Source: Candidatus Peregrinibacteria bacterium (GTDB lineage: Bacteria; Patescibacteriota; Gracilibacteria; Peribacterales; Peribacteraceae). From it: a stretch of DNA of 59,824 bases. Below are positions 9,118 through 18,200 of this stretch, piece after piece (within the stretch, counting starts at the first letter, position 1; every line of letters starts with the position of its first letter). The stretch is taken from positions 1-59,824 of the forward strand of contig JACPMB010000008.1 of assembly GCA_016186175.1 (NCBI GenBank), in the 5' to 3' direction. The notes under the pieces were generated by a model. That model was not told where the DNA came from. It was given only the letters and a program-made list of their open reading frames with translations, and did no database searches. Both the position numbers and the translations under genes were made by a program.

Positions 9118-9303
9118 ATGACATTCGGTGCAGGCACCAGACTCCGGCAAATCTCTCCCATCCTCAAGAATGAGGATGCACGTCATCAGATGATTCTGCG
9201 GTGTGTCGAAAATAACAGCGTTATCGAGGGGTTACCTGCTTTCAGCAAAACAACGAAACAAGATTGCTTGCAGGAACTTAGGGAGATCGCCTCGAAGCAC
9301 TGA
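9118..9303 (+). CDS. 61-residue protein with Fic-antitoxin-like motif
   Basis: A small basic protein that I do not find in a named family by eye. Residues 33-38 (NSVIEG) closely resemble the inhibitory helix motif of Fic antitoxins and class II Fic proteins, [S/T]xxxE[G/N], with E37 and G38 present but Asn in place of Ser/Thr. VbhA-like antitoxins show a similar S-V-x-x-E-G-L pattern followed by a short helix, as here. I chose the ATG at 9118 because an extended -10 lies directly upstream; longer in-frame starts read antisense through the helicase remnant. It is convergent with the Fic gene and overlaps its 3' end by 26 bp. This is unlike normal Fic operons, where the antitoxin precedes the toxin. 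The antitoxin role is inference. Confidence 0.55.
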   Translation: MTFGAGTRLRQISPILKNEDARHQMILRCVENNSVIEGLPAFSKTTKQDCLQELREIASKH

Positions 9304-9910
9304 GCGCCGAAGCGATGATTGCGATCATAGGTTCGTAGTTCTGTAGCATCGCAGCTTTTGCGGCCTCGATATAGCGATCTCGACCAGCATCTGATGGATC
9401 GTAGACGAGAGCGAGACGGCCTGTCTGCACGGCCAGCAAATCCGTGACGAGCTTGATTGTTCTGGCATTGCCTTCGCGGAAGGGATGAATGGCGAGAAAC
9501 TCCCCCTGAATATGACCGACTGCTTTGCAGAAGAGATCGTCCGGCGTAAGTGATTTTGCGGGGAACTTTGAAAGTACACCCTGTTCAAATGCGATCATTG
9601 CCTCGCTAAGGTAATCCGGAGGCGGCCATGCGGTTCCTTCTTTACTGATCGATACGGTTCTCCATCGACCGGCCCACTCATACAGGTCGCTGAAAATGCG
9701 GCCATGAACATGTTTGATCAAGTCCGATGAAATGGGAGTGTCTGATCTCATCTCGTCGAGAAGCAATTCGTATGCTCTGGCCAGAGCCTTTTCTTCTTCG
9801 ATAAAGAGCGCGTGCAAATCAGCGATGCCCTTCTTGTTTTTCAGGATTGTCTGCTCCAAATCCATGTACTCGTTCTCACTGCGGCCGACCGAATATCGAG
9901 ATACTGTCAT
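9278..9910 (-). CDS. Fic/DOC-family protein (probable AMP transferase)
   Basis: A 210-residue Fic-domain protein. The core motif is HPFREGNARTIK with catalytic H142; the usual second Gly of GNGR is Ala. The preceding YEWAGRWRTVSISKEG is the typical flap/target-positioning region. Fic proteins transfer AMP, or other nucleotide parts, to target hydroxyls. No inhibitory [S/T]xxxE[G/N] motif is visible at either end, so a separate inhibitor would be expected, as in class I Fic systems. The ATG at 9910 is preceded by TATAGT with a 6-nt gap and no Shine-Dalgarno, suggesting a leaderless transcript. It may be a toxin, a host-interaction factor or a defence gene in this accessory region. Confidence 0.85.
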   Translation of the reverse strand: MTVSRYSVGRSENEYMDLEQTILKNKKGIADLHALFIEEEKALARAYELLLDEMRSDTPISSDLIKHVHGRIFSDLYEWAGRWRTVSISKEGTAWPPPDYLSEAMIAFEQGVLSKFPAKSLTPDDLFCKAVGHIQGEFLAIHPFREGNARTIKLVTDLLAVQTGRLALVYDPSDAGRDRYIEAAKAAMLQNYEPMIAIIASALSASRRSP

Positions 9911-10043
9911 ACAAGCACTATACTGCCAGAATTATCTGATTGCTCGTGATTTTTACCATTTGAGACACACCCCTATTGAACTGTCTTATTTGTCTCGTTT
10001 GCTCCTGCAATCTGACCATCCAAAGGTTGTCTGGGAAGCCCCA

Positions 10044-10155
10044 AAGTACTGTAACATTTGTCACATTCAGCTCCCGAAGTAGTGTTCCATTTGTTCCATT
10101 CAGACCCTCCTAAGTATTGTTCGGTTATGTTCGGATTACCCCCTCAAAGTACTGT
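10044..10155. repeat. array of degenerate ~34-bp direct repeats
   Basis: The 9-mer AAGTAnTGT recurs at 10044, 10077, 10112 and 10147, giving spacings of 33, 35 and 35 bp. In the first two units it is followed by paired TGTnnnATT blocks and a pyrimidine-rich spacer; later units diverge. A weaker related unit lies near 9978. Spacing is too regular for chance, but units are too diverged and too short for a CRISPR array. Possible readings are multiple protein-binding sites or fossil transposon ends. Confidence 0.6.
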
Positions 10156-10314
10156 CCAATTCACCCCCTCCTAAACCTTCTGAATCCCTTCGAATTGGCA
10201 TCCGACCCACCCTCCTCAGCCTATCCGTTTCGACCCCCCGAAAGGGCTCCGAAAATCCTCGCTGAATTGGGCTCTGGACTCACCCTCTCCGCCATCCGGC
10301 TTCGTGCTGCGGCA

Positions 10315-10349
10315 CTACGCCGCGATGTGCCTTCAAAGGCGCGGCGTAG
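10315..10349. repeat. GC-rich inverted repeat (REP-like)
   Basis: A perfect 10-bp inverted repeat, CTACGCCGCG against CGCGGCGTAG, with a 15-nt loop. It sits just past the 3' end of the SLH gene on the minus strand and could work as a terminator or be a mobile REP-type palindrome. There is no T-run. Confidence 0.6.
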
Positions 10350-10406
10350 CCCGAAGGCGGAGCCGGCTGGGCCTAATTCCGGCCACGATGATTTTTCGTC
10401 GGGTGC

Positions 10407-11429
10407 TCACTTCGGAGATGCCTGCGCGCCTTCTTTGAGCATCTCACGCGCCTGATCAGCCATGTTCTTGGCGATTGTCTGCACGCGCGTTGCAAGGTCT
10501 TGCAGTTCGGGACTGATCTGCTTGGCCTTCTCCGCAAGCGCCCAGGCTTCTTTGGCAAGCGAGAGCGCGTCATCAAACTGGCCATCCGATCCAGCCATGT
10601 ACGCGCGCACCAGGGCACGGAACGATTCGCTGATCTTCACGGCGGATTGCACTATCGGGACAGAAGGCTTGCTGGCGTGAGCCCCGCGCGCGGCGAGCAG
10701 GGCGCGGGCAGACGCCATTTCGGCCTGTGCGACGTTTTTTACCTCGAGCATCTTAAGAATGTTGACGAGTTCGCTTTCTTCTTCAGATAAAAGAGCCTGG
10801 GTTCGCTTGCCTGCCTTGTACATCGCCAAACGATAAACGAGTTCAGCAGCGTTCGCCCGTGTCAATTCCTTATCCGGACTTAATTTCCCGTCTTGCTGTA
10901 CTTGTATCAGAGCATTAGCGATTCCAAGGCGCATCCATGTGTAAAACCATGTGTCCGGATCGCTTGCATCGGTTGCCAGTGGCAATCGAATCTCACTGAA
11001 GGCGCCGGGATCAAATCCCTGGGATGAGAGCAGCATCTTTAGGAACTCCGCTTGTTTCACGGTTCTGTCGCCGTTGAAGGAAGGCGCCGAACCCACAATG
11101 CCGGTGATGCGGGCAGCTTCGGCGTATACCCTGTACCATGCGTCATCTGGGATATCGCCGAACGTGCGCTCGCTGACTGCTTTCACCTGCGCGTCGGACA
11201 TCTTTGTAAGCACGAGGACTTTGGCCGCCGCGGCACGGGTGAACGGACTCCCGGGCTTGAAGGTTCCATCTGGATTTCCCGTCATGATGCCTTGGGACCT
11301 GACAAATTCTATGGCGGCGGATTCCGGAATCTTTTCCGAAACATCCGAAAAAGAAGATGCCGCGAAGCACGGCCCCGAGAGCGCCGCGATGGCAAATGGA
11401 ATGATGATGTAACGAAGCAGAAGGCGCAT
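10407..11429 (-). CDS. secreted S-layer-homology (SLH) domain protein
   Basis: A 340-residue exported protein. Residues 1-~24 form a signal peptide (MRLLLRYIIIPFAIAALSG, cleavage after CFA). About three SLH-type repeats follow, visible as FSDVSE...IEFVRSQGIMTGNPDGTFKPGSPFTRAAAAKV, FGDIPDDAWYRVYAEAA, and WFYTWMRLGIANAL...LTRANAAELVYRL (each quoted in part). The C-terminal third is helical and charged, probably coiled coil. SLH domains bind secondary cell-wall polymers, so this protein likely sits in the envelope. I chose the ATG at 11429 because it begins the signal peptide directly; an in-frame start 12 codons upstream adds nothing. It is divergent from the fibre-like locus, and I infer a role in surface anchoring there. 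Confidence 0.85.
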   Translation of the reverse strand: MRLLLRYIIIPFAIAALSGPCFAASSFSDVSEKIPESAAIEFVRSQGIMTGNPDGTFKPGSPFTRAAAAKVLVLTKMSDAQVKAVSERTFGDIPDDAWYRVYAEAARITGIVGSAPSFNGDRTVKQAEFLKMLLSSQGFDPGAFSEIRLPLATDASDPDTWFYTWMRLGIANALIQVQQDGKLSPDKELTRANAAELVYRLAMYKAGKRTQALLSEEESELVNILKMLEVKNVAQAEMASARALLAARGAHASKPSVPIVQSAVKISESFRALVRAYMAGSDGQFDDALSLAKEAWALAEKAKQISPELQDLATRVQTIAKNMADQAREMLKEGAQASPK

Positions 11430-11540
11430 ACAGAAGCGTCCCAATGGTAGAAAATTCCCATGCAATAGGGCAAAGGATTATGATTGCGCATTGCTGGAAT
11501 CCAAGTCCCGCGTGATATAGACATAAATATAAAAATATGC

Positions 11541-11546
11541 TATAAT
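11541..11546 (+). promoter_or_regulatory. -10 element of the proline-rich/fibre operon
   Basis: TATAAT preceded by TGC (extended -10) lies 25 nt before the TTG start at 11572. A short AT-rich tract precedes it. Confidence 0.55.
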
Positions 11547-11571
11547 AACATGAAAACTCATCAAAACCACA

Positions 11572-12522
11572 TTGAAGAATCAGTCAATTTTCTTCCGGTT
11601 TCTAATGTTACTCGGCGGAGTACAGATAATTTTGTTTACCGCCGGACGAGCGAACGCGATGGAAAGTCCGTCGTACCGCCTGATTCGAGATGACCGGCAT
11701 GCACGAAACACGCCGATGATCGGCCAGAATTTTCGCATAACATTCGAACTCCCTGAGTTGCCTGCGCCGCAGGAGGAGGAACCTCTTGTTTTTGGATATG
11801 CGCGCCCGTACAGCTTTTTCCCTCCAGCGACGCCTGGTTCCGACGTTTCGGCCCCGGTGCTTGTTTTGCCGCCTTTGCCAGTAATTGCTCCATCCGAAGT
11901 GTTGCCTGTCGGCAAGCCGCGTGCTGCGATAAATCCGTATGCGCCAATCGGTTCCAGAAATGCTCCGGTAATGATCAATGGCGTTCCGCAAAGACGGCTG
12001 ATCCACCAGCAAGCGCCGCAGACGACTGTTACACCGATCCCAGCGAAAGCAACGCTGTTTCCGTCGGCCAAACCGGATATGTATCCTGCGCCGCGGTCCT
12101 TCCCAAGCCCGGCGCTGACGATCCCGCGCGGTCAATTTTCCAAGGCGTCCCCGTCCAAACCGGCGACCGCCCGCGGGTCGTATCTGCAAAAGCATCCTGC
12201 ATCCATCCCCGCGCCGGCAATTACGCCCAGCATCCGGCAAGTTCCAACCAAAGAATCCGATGCGCCGCTACTGATGAAAAAGGTGGGCGATCGCATGCGC
12301 AAGCGGCAGCAGGCTGGAGGGCTGCAATTCGCTGCATCGCTGTTCATGGATGGGAACCATGATCTTGACCCCGTTCGCACGGGCCTTCTGGCCATTTCTG
12401 TGTTCCTCTCGATTTGCCTGCTGCACGCCCGGTGGCGCCTGCGGCTTTTATCCGCGCCGCGCCCGCGACGGCGTTTTGCCAATACTGCATTTCGCCGCTT
12501 GTGCCGATCCAGATCATCATGA
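11572..12522 (+). CDS. secreted proline-rich protein with C-terminal membrane segment
   Basis: I do not recognise a named family. The 316 residues begin with a signal peptide (KNQSIFFRFLMLLGGVQIIL, cleavage near GRANA). A long, probably unstructured region rich in Pro, Ala, Ser and Arg follows. A hydrophobic segment near residue 275 (TGLLAISVFLSICLL) is followed by a very basic tail. This topology suggests an envelope-spanning linker with a cytoplasmic basic anchor. The start is a TTG at 11572; an internal ATG at 11605 would leave a shorter signal peptide. An ATG at 11550 in another frame sits closer to the promoter but gives no sensible protein. Its TGA overlaps the next ATG (ATGA), so the two are translationally coupled. 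Confidence 0.65.
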   Translation: MKNQSIFFRFLMLLGGVQIILFTAGRANAMESPSYRLIRDDRHARNTPMIGQNFRITFELPELPAPQEEEPLVFGYARPYSFFPPATPGSDVSAPVLVLPPLPVIAPSEVLPVGKPRAAINPYAPIGSRNAPVMINGVPQRRLIHQQAPQTTVTPIPAKATLFPSAKPDMYPAPRSFPSPALTIPRGQFSKASPSKPATARGSYLQKHPASIPAPAITPSIRQVPTKESDAPLLMKKVGDRMRKRQQAGGLQFAASLFMDGNHDLDPVRTGLLAISVFLSICLLHARWRLRLLSAPRPRRRFANTAFRRLCRSRSS

Positions 12523-13805
12523 ATAACCGGTTCGCGATCATCGGCTGGACGACGATCTGCCTGCTTGCAGGAAGCCTTCCTATCCTGCGCGGCTCCGTTC
12601 TTGCCGCTTCGTCCGTGCCGCCCATCTATCTTTATTCCGGGTATCTGATGACTGCATCCGGAAATCCACTTAGCGGTCCGTACCGCATGCGATTCAGTTA
12701 TTGGAACAATCCAGATGCGCTTGCAGGCGATCTTCTGACATCCGGCGAAATCAATCCCGCCGCCGCGGGCTACCTTGGATGGCAGGAAGCCGACACGGTG
12801 ATTCCGGGCAACAAGGGAGCATTTACGGTGTATCTGGGAAGCCAGAACCCGCTGCCGTCTTTCGGAATGTTTTCATCGGGTGATCTAAGCACCCTACACC
12901 TTCAAGTCGAGGTGAGGCCGGAAAACGCGCCAGATACATCCTATGAACTAATGGATCCAGACGTACAAAACCAGGCATTGGATCGTTCCCCGGTGCCTGC
13001 CGCGCCATTTGCGACAAATGCGCTCTTGCTCGACCGCCGCGGCATAGGAACTGGGAGCGGGTCCGTGCCGTTGCTCCTTAGCGGAGGCATGCTTCCGGTC
13101 TCCGCCATTCCAGGGAAGACGAACGCTGACAGTTTTACGATTGATGCGGATGCATCTTCCACGCAGGACGTTTCGCTAAAGTTCGGCGAGACACTCGGGA
13201 AAACTCTGGCTTACGATGTCCTCGGCAGCCGCTTCGTCTTTAACGCAGATCTTCACATTCAGGGGAATCTCACAGTCACCGGACTGGTGAACGGAGTTAA
13301 CTTGTCCGCTATCGCCAGCGGGACAGGGTCTGTTCTCGCGGTTCTCCACCCGGAATTTGCTGCGGCGTACCAGGGAGACGGAGAGAACAATGTCGGCCAA
13401 CTCTCCGTACGGCACGATGGCGGCCCGCGGACCAACTACTACGCATGGACTAGCAGTCGCTCCAGTCTTCAGGATTACGACGTGATCGTTCGATTGACGC
13501 TGCCGCAACGCTTCGAACGATGGAGCAGTACGCCGATTGTTATGAATCATCGTACGCAGTCTGCTTCGGCAGGAGATGGCAAGCTCGATCTATTGTTGTT
13601 CGATACGGCCGGCAACGCGGTCGGCGTCAACGGCGGCAGCGGACTCGCGTCGGCGTCCTGGGCAGCCGCAGGAATCACCTTCTCGGGCTCGCCAACGTGG
13701 ACGCCGGGACAATCGTTCCTCCTTAAGGTGAAGTTTTCATCAAAGAACGGAATTGAAGCTGCGCTCGGAGACATAGAATTTCGCTATGTGGAGCGCGTGC
13801 ACTGA
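12519..13805 (+). CDS. secreted fibre-like surface protein A
   Basis: A 428-residue exported protein. The signal peptide spans residues 1-~31 (WTTICLLAGSLPILRG, cleavage near VLAA). A beta-rich N-terminal domain follows. Around residues 207-255 lies a module shared with the next two secreted proteins (KFGETLGKTLAYD, then RFVFNADLHIQGNLTVTG). The C-terminal beta domain has LHPEF near residue 278 and YYAWTSS near 310, matching protein B. The pattern resembles phage tail-fibre and trimeric adhesin stalks, but no named family is certain. It begins at an ATGA overlap with the proline-rich protein. I infer a surface appendage or adhesin. Confidence 0.7.
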   Translation: MNNRFAIIGWTTICLLAGSLPILRGSVLAASSVPPIYLYSGYLMTASGNPLSGPYRMRFSYWNNPDALAGDLLTSGEINPAAAGYLGWQEADTVIPGNKGAFTVYLGSQNPLPSFGMFSSGDLSTLHLQVEVRPENAPDTSYELMDPDVQNQALDRSPVPAAPFATNALLLDRRGIGTGSGSVPLLLSGGMLPVSAIPGKTNADSFTIDADASSTQDVSLKFGETLGKTLAYDVLGSRFVFNADLHIQGNLTVTGLVNGVNLSAIASGTGSVLAVLHPEFAAAYQGDGENNVGQLSVRHDGGPRTNYYAWTSSRSSLQDYDVIVRLTLPQRFERWSSTPIVMNHRTQSASAGDGKLDLLLFDTAGNAVGVNGGSGLASASWAAAGITFSGSPTWTPGQSFLLKVKFSSKNGIEAALGDIEFRYVERVH

Positions 13806-13901
13806 GACGCGCAAGCATAACACAGTTATGCAATTTGTTCTTTATGACATATTTTGTGATGTAGTCCATATTATATTGAAGAATATAAAAGAAAAGTTTG
13901 C

Positions 13902-13907
13902 TATACT
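13902..13907 (+). promoter_or_regulatory. extended -10 promoter of fibre protein B
   Basis: TGC-TATACT lies 21 nt before the ATG at 13929, in an AT-rich intergenic region of 123 bp. No ribosome-binding site is visible. Confidence 0.5.
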
Positions 13908-13928
13908 GCTGCGATACCCCAAACACAT

Positions 13929-15098
13929 ATGATCATCTTCTCTAATATTTGTATCCGCTGCAGACGTTTTCTCGGGTTTGCGCCGGGAATCGTAATGCTA
14001 TTCCTCATGGCGTCGAATACGGCGCATGCCGCGTCATCCTGGAACCCCACGCTGCTCGTGAATACGGAATCCTTCGAGATGCTTGACGAAGGAGACAGCA
14101 CGACAAATATAGAGATCCGGTTCGGACAAACGCTCAACGAGAAGCTGATCTACGACAGGACAAACAACCGGTTCGTCTTCACTCGCGGACTCCTGGTCGG
14201 AGGCAATCTTACCGCCACCGGTTCGCTAAGCGTAAAGAAAAGCATCTCGGGCGCCACGCTTCGAATTGACGGCAATGCTGATATCTGGGGCGCGCTCTCG
14301 GCGACGGGGTCGCTCAAGACGAAGTCCGATCTAACGATCAACAGCGATGCGGACGCCAGCGATGCCACTGCCACATTCGGCAACGTGTCCGGGAACCAGA
14401 CGTTGAAGTTCCTAAACGGCGCGCAGGAATTTGAACTCAGTAAAGGCACACGAGTCAACGGCGCCATTTCCGGTTCCGGCACTTTGAACATACAGAACAA
14501 CATCAATACCAGAGCAGACATCAAATTGAACGCGGATGGCGGCGCCGCGGACGCCACGCTGACGTTCGGCAACGCCACGTCGGACCAGACTTTGAAGTTC
14601 AGCAATGCCAATCAGAGATTCGAATTCAGCAAGGACGTGAAAGTCACAGGCGGCGTGCGTGCGAGCGGCAACCTCTCCGGTTCCACTCTCACAGTTGACG
14701 GCAACGTAAACATACGCGGTCAAAATCTCGCGTTCCCGAACTCCGCCGGCGCCGCCAATCAGTTCCTTAAGACGGACGGCGCCGGAGGACTGTCGTGGTC
14801 CGCTCCAGTTGTTGGCAACAGCAGCGGCAAAATACTATCCCTGCACCCCGAATACCCGAACGCGATCTACACGCAATCTGGTTCCGCAGCGGTCGGAACG
14901 CTCACGTACGGATACGATTCGACCAACGCGGAGAACTTCTACCGGTGGACAACCAGCAAGGCCGCCATTCAGGACTACTGGACAGCCGTCCGCGTCCAAG
15001 TGCCGAAGAACTTCGCCTCCTGGGATCCGTTCAAGCCGCTGCAGCTGCGTCTGCGCACGACATCCACGTCGTCTGCGAGCAACCACATCAATTCCTGA
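13929..15098 (+). CDS. secreted fibre-like surface protein B, possibly C-terminally truncated
   Basis: A 389-residue exported protein with a signal peptide (GIVMLFLMASNTAHA). The shared module starts near residue 45 (RFGQTLNEKLIYDR). It is followed by repeated ~55-residue stalk units of the form TFGN-x-QTLKF-N-x-FE(L/F)S-K-x-VxG, seen near residues 145 and 220. The C-terminal domain (LHPEYPNAIY, then FYRWTTSKAAIQDYW) matches protein A, but it stops about 85 residues earlier than A, after SSASNHINS. The following ~60 bp before the terminator carry no matching sequence in any frame, so the end may be naturally short or lost by deletion. A likely partner or variant of the neighbouring fibres. 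Confidence 0.7.
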   Translation: MIIFSNICIRCRRFLGFAPGIVMLFLMASNTAHAASSWNPTLLVNTESFEMLDEGDSTTNIEIRFGQTLNEKLIYDRTNNRFVFTRGLLVGGNLTATGSLSVKKSISGATLRIDGNADIWGALSATGSLKTKSDLTINSDADASDATATFGNVSGNQTLKFLNGAQEFELSKGTRVNGAISGSGTLNIQNNINTRADIKLNADGGAADATLTFGNATSDQTLKFSNANQRFEFSKDVKVTGGVRASGNLSGSTLTVDGNVNIRGQNLAFPNSAGAANQFLKTDGAGGLSWSAPVVGNSSGKILSLHPEYPNAIYTQSGSAAVGTLTYGYDSTNAENFYRWTTSKAAIQDYWTAVRVQVPKNFASWDPFKPLQLRLRTTSTSSASNHINS

Positions 15099-15155
15099 AT
15101 GTCAACTGGTCAACAACGACTCCGTAATCGTCAGGATCTCGCGCCTGTAACGACG

Positions 15156-15184
15156 AACAGCGGCTCTACAGAGCCGCTGTTTTT
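15156..15184 (+). terminator. rho-independent terminator
   Basis: A perfect 11-bp stem (AACAGCGGCTC against GAGCCGCTGTT) with a TACA loop, followed by TTTT. It ends the fibre-protein-B transcript before the propeller gene. Confidence 0.85.
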
Positions 15185-15270
15185 GTACAGGGCAATAGAC
15201 ATTGTAAATCTGGATACTACTTTTATCGGCTGCTCAATGTCCCGAACGGGCCGTAGTGCCAGTTTTCTGT

Positions 15271-15276
15271 TATACT
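15271..15276 (+). promoter_or_regulatory. -10 promoter of the propeller protein
   Basis: TATACT lies 11 nt before the ATG at 15288. An AAGG about 5 nt before that ATG could be a weak ribosome-binding site. It follows the terminator at 15156, so this gene has its own promoter. Confidence 0.5.
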
Positions 15277-15287
15277 GCAAGGATTTT

Positions 15288-18200
15288 ATGACACATTTTC
15301 CATGTCATGATCGAGGGATTGGCGGCGCACTTAGAGTCGTGCTCTCGCTGATGCTCGCAGTCTGCATGATGTTGCCAGTGAGCGCCACAGGCAGCTCGTG
15401 GAATCCCACATTTCTGGTGAGTACGGAAGCATTTCAAACGATTGATGATATTGATACCGCCGCAAATGTCCAATTGCGGTTCGGACAGACTTTGAATGAA
15501 AAACTTCTCTACGATCGCGCCAATGTTCGATTCAAGTTCACCCGTGGGCTGTTCATCAGCGGCGGTCTTACCGTCACCGGCGCGACGATTCTCAACGTCG
15601 GCAATTCCACGGCCGCGCCGGATGCGGGGATCGCTCTGGAAGTCATCGGTACCGCATCGGGAGACGTTCTCCACGCGCAGCGACGACTTGAATCGTCCGG
15701 CTCTCTCGCGGTCTTCGGCTACGGCAAGTTCGACGGCGGCACGCTATTCATCGATTCGCTTAATAACAAAGTCGGCGTGAACAACTTGGTTCCGAAGACC
15801 GACCTCGAAGTCATCGGCACGATGTCGGGTGGGAACCTGACCGTGACCGGTCTCAAGAGCTGCGATACCATTGATACGAACGGCAACGGCGTTCTCGCTT
15901 GCGGAACGGATGCGGGAGGGGGCGCAGGGTTGACGCAAACCGATGCGGATGCGCGGTACGTGAATATCGCGGGTGACACGATGACCGGCGGCCTGATGAT
16001 CAGGAATGGCGGAGGTTTCAACGCCTCAGGGGCGCTCCTCACGAACAGCGATGCGACGATCAACAGCGATCGTGGCGCCGCCGATGCTGTGCTGACCTTC
16101 GGCAATGCCACGCTCAATCAGACGATCAAGTTCCTGAATACCTCGCAACGCTTCCAGTTCAGCAGCAATGTGAGTGTTCTCGGCAACCTATCGGGTGCGA
16201 CGCTCAACGTCAACAGCCTCCAGAACTGCGACACCATCGACACGGATGCGGCCGGACGCCTCGCGTGCGGAACGGATGCGGGAGGGGGCGTGGGCATGAC
16301 CATAGCAGACGGCGACGCGCGGTACGTTCGCACCGCCGGCGGCACGATGACTGGCTCGCTCATCGTGAACGGCACAACGGCAAATCTCGTGAAAACGACC
16401 ACCGGCACGGCGAATTCCACAGACTTCTCCCTTGCCGGATCCACACTCACGAACGTCACCTCGACGAATGATCTCGTCACGATCAACGACGGCACGGTGC
16501 CAGCATCCGGTGCGGGAACGATGTCCACCTCAACTGTCACCACGAGCGTCGCAGTCGGCGCGGGCGGACACACGATCCTCCGTGAGGATGGCAAATACAT
16601 CATCATCCACGGCGGGGCCGCGCTGACAGGGTCGGTCTGGGACGGTTCTACGACAGGCGCAATGAGCGCGTCACCGACCGCGCCGAGCACGTCCGCAATC
16701 GGCGCAGGCGCGATTTCGCTCAAGCGTCCCGACGGGCGGTATCTCGTGATCAATGCGGGAGGGAGCCTTGGGACGACGTCGCTCTTCGATCCGCGCGGCA
16801 TCACGGCAACGGCCGCTGGTCCGGCGGTCTGTGGAGCAGGCGCGACGACGACGGGCACGAACGCGTTCCTTCGTAACGACGGGAAATATGTCATCCTCTG
16901 CGGAGGACTCACAGCGTGGGGAGTTTACGACCCTACGGCGAATACCTACACGGCTGGCACGGCCGTCGGTGTGGCGTTCAACGCCGGCGCGCACGCCATT
17001 ATGCGCGACAACGGAACCTTCCTCGTGTTTGCAGGGGGCAACGTCACGACGCACTGGCTCTACAACCCCTTCACGAACACGATGACCTTGAACCCGATCA
17101 CAACGAGCCCGCCTACGATTACGACGGGTGCGTTCTCCCTGCGTCGCAAGGATGGCAAATTCCTTGTTATTGGCGGGGCCATCAATACGTCATCCATCTA
17201 CGATCCGACTGAGGGGGCGACGAACGGCGGCGCCGGCACGATGACAGCGCAATCCGGCGTCGGATTCGGTCCCACGGTCGCGCTCGCGGACGGTGCGCAG
17301 GCCGTCTGGCGTCAGGACGGGAAAATGCTCCTGATCATCGGCGCCGGTTCTACTGTCACCAACATCGTCGATCCGTCCGTTACAACGAGTTCACAGTTCA
17401 TGGCCGGTCCGACTCTTGCCGGCGCCATAGGCGCCGGATTTCACATGTTCCTGCGTCCCAACGGCCAGTACCAACTGATCCGCGGCGGGGCGACCACGAC
17501 AACCGATACGTATGACATGGGATTCATCATCGGCGGCAATACATCTGGCACGCAGCTAGCGAGTTACGAAACGGAATGTATGACGGCGACGTCGCTCAAC
17601 GCGTCTTCGCGTCTGTTCTGGAATATCAACCAGGAAGGCTATGTCACGTTCCAGGCGAAGACAGGCAACGGCGCATGCAGCGGCAATTACAAAGATATTC
17701 TCAACAGCGGCGACCTGATCGGTGCGGCGAACGGCGATAACCGCGTCCAAGTGAAAGTCTTCTTCAAGCGGCAGTTCCCGAACTTCGCCGACCAGGAGTG
17801 GAAGCTCCGGCGCGGACTCGGGCAGACGCTCTACCGCCGCGTCAATCCCGATCCGTCGCTCTACGATTTCACGGTGGATAACTCGACGATGGTGCATCGG
17901 ACGCAGTTCGAATTCGGCAACAATGCCAATCCTTCCGGTCCGATTGCGATCAACATCGTCAACGACAAGGACAAACAGATTGCTATTTCCCTCGCCGCGG
18001 GCGTCGGCTACGGGACAACGATCAACGCGGCGAACCCGCAGCTCTACAATGGAGCGTGGGGCACACACACGGTCCTCACGACTTCAGCGACAGCCGGGAC
18101 AGTCGTGATGCGCAGGCCGGATGGGAAGTTCATTGTAATTTCCGGCAACACCGCGACCGCGAACGCCCAAGTATACGATCCTGTCGCACAAACCTTCACA

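Larger units (their letters stand above)
9911..10406. other. gene-free accessory border with repeats
   Basis: No convincing gene lies in this ~500-bp stretch; open frames read through low-complexity pyrimidine-rich DNA. It contains the Fic promoter at its left end, an array of degenerate ~34-bp repeats, a 13-nt match to the 3' end of the tRNA-Ser gene (10283-10295) running into a 13-nt match to the DNA after the tRNA-Pro CCA (10292-10304), and a GC-rich inverted repeat. Confidence 0.6.

Noticed and set aside
10044-10155. Possible CRISPR array
   Set aside because: Repeat units are degenerate, spacing equals the unit with no separate spacers, and no cas1/cas2 lies nearby.
10117-10455. 112-codon plus-strand frame over the repeat region
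   Set aside because: Low-complexity Pro/Ser/Arg composition from pyrimidine-rich DNA; overlaps the SLH gene and repeats.
15099-15287. Upstream extension of the propeller protein
   Set aside because: It crosses a strong terminator and a -10 element, and would bury the signal peptide.
16118-16912. Long open frame antisense to the propeller gene (264 codons)
   Set aside because: It is a compositional shadow of GC-rich beta-repeat coding; the plus-strand frame has a signal peptide and clear repeats.
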